Assembly (NCBI RefSeq): GCF_016902345.1
Contig: NZ_JACJLR010000005.1
Location: 62,001 to 126,000, forward strand
Reading direction: 5' to 3'
DNA from: Mediterraneibacter glycyrrhizinilyticus
Lineage (GTDB): Bacteria > Bacillota > Clostridia > Lachnospirales > Lachnospiraceae
Length of the DNA: 64,000 nt
Below, one piece after another: positions 61,037 through 64,000 of this stretch. The notes below the pieces were generated by a model that was not told the origin of the DNA, ran no database searches, and saw only the letters and a list, made by a program, of their open reading frames with translations. A program made the translations under genes and the position numbers. Each line of letters opens with the position of its first letter. The first letter of the stretch is position 1.

Positions 61037-63428
61037 TCAGAAAAAGATGAAAAAGCTGTCCCGCGCCGACAGAAAGCAGATCGAGGCTGCCATTGCCCGT
61101 GCCAATCGCACAGACAAAAAGAAAAAATCGGCTCAGGACAGTATCCCCTATGAACGGATGTGGCCGGACGGCATCTGCCGTGTGGCAGGCAGCCGCTACA
61201 CAAAGACCATCCAATTCCAGGACATCAACTATCAGCTCTCGCAGAACGAGGACAAGACAGCGATCTTCGAGGGCTGGTGCGATTTCCTCAACTACTTCGA
61301 CAGCTCCATTCAGTTCCAGCTGTCCTTTTTGAACCTGGCAGCCTCTGAGGAGACCTTTGCCCGCGCCATCAACATTCCTCTCCAGGGGGATGATTTTGAC
61401 AGCATCCGGGTGGAGTACACCACCATGCTGCAAAACCAGCTGGCAAGAGGCAACAACGGTCTTATCAAGACCAAGTACCTGACTTTCGGCATCGACGCCG
61501 ACAGCCTCAAGGCCGCCAAGCCCCGTCTGGAGCGCATTGAGACCGACATTCTCAACAACTTCAAACGCCTGGGCGTGGCCGCCGAGACCCTGGACGGCAA
61601 GGCGCGGCTGGCACAGCTTCACGGCATTTTCCACATGGATGAACAGGTGCCGTTCCGCTTTGAATGGGACTGGCTGGCTCCGTCCGGTCTGTCCACCAAG
61701 GATTTCATCGCGCCGTCCGGCTTCGAGTTCCGCACCGGCAAACAGTTCCGTATGGGTAAAAAATACGGGGCTGTTTCTTTTTTGCAGATCCTCGCCCCGG
61801 AGCTGAATGACCGGATGCTGGCGGATTTTCTGGATATGGAAAGCTCTCTGATCGTCAGCCTGCATATCCAGTCCGTAGATCAGATCAAGGCCATCAAGAC
61901 GGTCAAGCGGAAAATCACCGACCTGGATAAATCCAAAATTGAGGAACAGAAAAAAGCCGTCCGCGCCGGATATGACATGGACATCATTCCCTCCGACCTT
62001 GCCACCTACGGTGCCGAGGCCAAGAAGCTCTTGCAGGATTTGCAGAGCCGAAACGAGCGAATGTTCCTTGTGACCTTCCTGGTGCTGAACACGGCGGACA
62101 ATCCCCGGCAGCTGGGCAACAATGTGTTCCAGGCCAGTTCCATCGCACAGAAGTACAACTGCCAGCTGACAAGGCTTGACTTCCAGCAGGAAGAAGGGCT
62201 GATGTCTGCGCTGCCCTTGGGCCTCAATCAGATCGAGATTCAGCGGGGGCTGACCACCAGTTCCACGGCTATCTTTGTTCCGTTCACCACCCAGGAGCTT
62301 TTCCAGAACGGCAAAGAGGCGCTGTACTACGGTATCAACGCCCTGTCCAACAACCTCATCATGGTGGACCGCAAGCTGCTGAAAAACCCCAATGGACTGA
62401 TTCTCGGCACCCCTGGTTCCGGCAAGTCCTTCAGCGCCAAGCGCGAGATCGCCAACTGTTTCCTGCTCACCAATGATGACATCATTATCTGCGACCCGGA
62501 GGCCGAGTACGCGCCCTTGGTGGAGCGCCTGCATGGGCAGGTCATCAAGATTTCGCCCACCAGCAGCAATTACATTAACCCTATGGATTTGAACCTGGAC
62601 TACTCGGACGATGAAAGTCCGCTGTCTCTCAAGTCCGACTTCATCCTGTCTCTGTGCGAGCTGATCGTAGGCGGCAAAGAGGGCTTGCAGCCGGTTCAGA
62701 AAACCATCATTGACCGCTGTGTGCGGCTGGTGTATCAGGACTATCTCAATGACCCCCGCCCGGAGAATATGCCCATCCTGGAGGACCTCTACAACCTGCT
62801 GCGGGCGCAGGACGAGAAAGAGGCGCAGTACATCGCCACGGCGCTGGAAATCTATGTGACCGGCTCCCTCAATGTGTTTAACCATCAGAGCAATGTGGAC
62901 ATCAACAACCGTATCGTCTGCTACGACATCAAGGAGCTGGGCAAGCAGCTGAAAAAGATCGGTATGCTGGTGGTCCAGGACCAAGTGTGGAACCGCGTTA
63001 CCATCAACCGTGCTGCCCACAAATCCACCCGTTACTACATCGACGAGATGCACCTGCTGCTGAAAGAGGAACAGACCGCCGCCTACACGGTGGAGATTTG
63101 GAAGCGGTTCAGAAAATGGGGCGGCATCCCCACCGGCATCACGCAGAATGTCAAAGACTTGCTTTCTTCCCGCGAGGTGGAGAACATCTTTGAGAACTCC
63201 GACTTCGTGTATATGCTCAACCAGGCGGGCGGGGACCGGCAGATTCTCGCCAAGCAGCTGGGCATTTCCCCTCACCAGCTTTCCTATGTGACCCACTCCA
63301 GCGAGGGCGAGGGCCTGCTGTTCTATGGCTCCACGATCCTGCCTTTCGTGGACCATTTCCCCAAGAACACCGAGCTGTACCGCATTATGACCACCAAACC
63401 CCAGGAACTGAAAAAGGAGGATGAATGA
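60960..63428 (+). CDS. VirB4-type conjugation ATPase
   Basis: The 822-aa protein has an N-terminal VirB4 domain (about 60-400) and a C-terminal P-loop ATPase with Walker A ILGTPGSGKSFSAK, IIICDPEAEYAPL, Walker B YYIDEMHLLL and TGITQNVKDLL. It powers assembly or substrate movement in the type IV secretion channel. The ATG at 60960 follows AAGGAGGTGT directly; a TTG two codons on has better spacing. The frame is open back to 60819, but that part only mirrors the PrgI gene. Confidence 0.94.
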   Translation: MTLFTVIKSWLHRLFGKDEKTAQPVNQKKMKKLSRADRKQIEAAIARANRTDKKKKSAQDSIPYERMWPDGICRVAGSRYTKTIQFQDINYQLSQNEDKTAIFEGWCDFLNYFDSSIQFQLSFLNLAASEETFARAINIPLQGDDFDSIRVEYTTMLQNQLARGNNGLIKTKYLTFGIDADSLKAAKPRLERIETDILNNFKRLGVAAETLDGKARLAQLHGIFHMDEQVPFRFEWDWLAPSGLSTKDFIAPSGFEFRTGKQFRMGKKYGAVSFLQILAPELNDRMLADFLDMESSLIVSLHIQSVDQIKAIKTVKRKITDLDKSKIEEQKKAVRAGYDMDIIPSDLATYGAEAKKLLQDLQSRNERMFLVTFLVLNTADNPRQLGNNVFQASSIAQKYNCQLTRLDFQQEEGLMSALPLGLNQIEIQRGLTTSSTAIFVPFTTQELFQNGKEALYYGINALSNNLIMVDRKLLKNPNGLILGTPGSGKSFSAKREIANCFLLTNDDIIICDPEAEYAPLVERLHGQVIKISPTSSNYINPMDLNLDYSDDESPLSLKSDFILSLCELIVGGKEGLQPVQKTIIDRCVRLVYQDYLNDPRPENMPILEDLYNLLRAQDEKEAQYIATALEIYVTGSLNVFNHQSNVDINNRIVCYDIKELGKQLKKIGMLVVQDQVWNRVTINRAAHKSTRYYIDEMHLLLKEEQTAAYTVEIWKRFRKWGGIPTGITQNVKDLLSSREVENIFENSDFVYMLNQAGGDRQILAKQLGISPHQLSYVTHSSEGEGLLFYGSTILPFVDHFPKNTELYRIMTTKPQELKKEDE

Positions 63429-63799
63429 CCATGAAACCCAACACCGAACTGAATACCATGATGTTTTTTGACGATGCCCTGGAGGGTGAGCGCACCCAGC
63501 TGCTCACCGAGCTGGCCGATGCCGTCAGCGAGACCCGCACGGCGGCGGATCAGGCTGCGGAGCTGAACGAGGACGGCGAAGCGGGCCTGCTGCGCCTGAC
63601 GGAAATCTGGTGCGCCATGAACGGCGTCCCGGCCATCGTCATCTTCGAGGGCGGGCAGTCCGAGCTGCTGGCCAATGTGGTGGCGCAGATCTACGCCCAT
63701 CTGCTTCAGCACCCCTCCCGTGACCCTGTGGGGCTGGCCGTCTATGTGGAGCTGCGCTACATGACGGCCTCCCTCATGTTGGGGGAATGGTTTGAATAA
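63425..63799 (+). CDS. Hypothetical conjugative-element protein
   Basis: The 124-aa acidic protein overlaps the VirB4 stop by 4 bp (ATGA), so it is translated with VirB4. The first half is helical and rich in Glu/Ala, the second half is hydrophobic (VPAIVIFEGGQSELLANVVAQIYAHLL). I recognise no family. Such a gene often sits between VirB4 and the CD1108-type gene in these elements. Confidence 0.75.
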   Translation: MTMKPNTELNTMMFFDDALEGERTQLLTELADAVSETRTAADQAAELNEDGEAGLLRLTEIWCAMNGVPAIVIFEGGQSELLANVVAQIYAHLLQHPSRDPVGLAVYVELRYMTASLMLGEWFE

Positions 63800-64000
63800 G
63801 GAACCGCGCCTGCGCTTTACGGACGAGGAACGGGCTGACCCGGCTCTGGAGAAGCCCATCCGTAAGGCGGACAAGGCCGCCGCCAAAGCAGACAAGGCGC
63901 AGGCCAAAATCCCCAAAAAGCAGGTCCGGCAAAAGACGGTGGACCCGGAGACCGGCAAAGTGACCACCAAGCTGGTGCTGGAGGACAAGAAGAAGCCGCC
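63792..64000 (+). CDS. CD1108 family mobile-element protein, N-terminal part (runs off the window)
   Basis: A TTG start at 63792 opens a frame to the end of the window (about 69 codons), starting NKEPRLRFTDEERADPALEKP and then a long Lys/Ala repeat stretch (IRKADKAAAKADKAQAKIP). This start is typical of the CD1108 family in Clostridia elements, whose complete members carry a peptidoglycan hydrolase domain for cutting the wall during transfer. Only the disordered N-terminus is visible. It overlaps the preceding gene by 8 bp. Confidence 0.7.
   Translation, partial: MNKEPRLRFTDEERADPALEKPIRKADKAAAKADKAQAKIPKKQVRQKTVDPETGKVTTKLVLEDKKKP

Larger units (their letters stand above)
52500..64000 (+). 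mobile_element. Left part of an integrative conjugative element (Tn1549/CTn-like)
   Basis: From about 52.5 kb every gene reads rightward and codon use shifts to GC-rich third positions (GCC, CTG, AAC, AAG). Gene order is ParA, ParB, accessory proteins, a replication-initiator-like protein, PcfB, VirD4, Maff2, VirB6-like, PrgI, VirB4, CD1108-type. This is the conserved transfer module of Tn1549/CTn-type elements in gut Clostridia. The exact left end is not proven; it lies between the rpsI terminator (52494) and parA. Integrase, relaxase and cargo are beyond the window, so mobility cannot be judged. Confidence 0.85.

Noticed and set aside
60876-63356. A very long open frame on the minus strand opposite virB4
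   Set aside because: It is a shadow produced by GC-rich third positions of virB4. It has no ribosome site and the plus strand carries complete VirB4 motifs.

Overview
The window is a piece of a Lachnospiraceae-type (Clostridia, Bacillota) chromosome followed by the left part of an integrative conjugative element. The host assignment rests on gene content: an alpha/beta small acid-soluble spore protein, T-box leaders, an AddAB helicase-nuclease instead of RecBCD, an archaeal-type AspRS operonic with GatCAB, a LicT/RAT-controlled PTS, an ECF transporter module, and strong AGGAGG ribosome sites with TTGACA-N17-TATAAT promoters. The genus cannot be fixed from the sequence alone. No rRNA, tRNA or CRISPR array was seen.

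Layout. 0-2 kb: a possible 51-aa protein, a Crp/Fnr regulator, thioredoxin and a YhcH-family protein. 2.1-6.1 kb (minus strand): an Lsa-like ABC-F ribosome-protection ATPase behind an attenuator-like hairpin, then a broken BceB/FtsX-type permease with an intact partner ATPase. 6.3-7.8 kb: an AAA+/DUF4143 ATPase behind three 32-bp-phased repeats. 7.8-15.3 kb: addB-addA-DUF1294. 15.4-24.5 kb: a hexuronate locus (uxaBA on minus; lacI-type regulator, TRAP transporter dctPQM and uxaC on plus). Three promoters there each carry a TGTAAG..CTTACA-like operator at the transcription start. 24.6-26.1 kb: an orphan PadR regulator, a spore protein and a short WecG/TagA-like glycosyltransferase. 26.3-31.7 kb: a CdaR/PucR-type regulator, ftsE-ftsX, a PcsB-like M23 hydrolase activator and a CtpA-type S41 protease, a cell-division/wall-hydrolysis cluster. 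31.8-38.5 kb: a T-box, a hairpin plus three 71-bp repeats, aspS2, an unknown zinc-ribbon membrane protein, then gatCAB: the indirect Asn-tRNA(Asn) route. 38.5-42 kb: ecfA1-ecfA2-ecfT-truA. 42-46.1 kb: nagB, then licT and PTS IIA and IICB genes, probably for N-acetylglucosamine. 46.1-48.4 kb: T-box-tyrS and a flavin reductase. 48.5-51.4 kb: a GH13 enzyme with a low-complexity insert, and a wall-anchored low-complexity protein. 51.4-52.5 kb: rplM-rpsI.

From about 52.5 kb to the right edge the sequence changes abruptly to GC-rich codons and encodes the maintenance and type IV secretion modules of a Tn1549/CTn-like conjugative element: ParA, ParB, two DUF5720-like paralogues, a replication-initiator-like HTH/DUF6017 protein with iteron-like repeats inside its gene, a DUF4406-like protein, PcfB, VirD4, Maff2, a VirB6-like protein, PrgI, VirB4 and the start of a CD1108-type protein. 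The element runs off the window; its integrase, relaxase and cargo are not visible.

The most useful leads are the two mutually exclusive hairpins before the Maff2 gene, the 15-bp iteron-like array inside the element's rep gene, the repeat cluster in the aspS2 leader, the unknown zinc-ribbon protein inside the Asn-tRNA operon, the phased repeats before the DUF4143 ATPase, and the folded DNA cluster at the rpsI/element junction.
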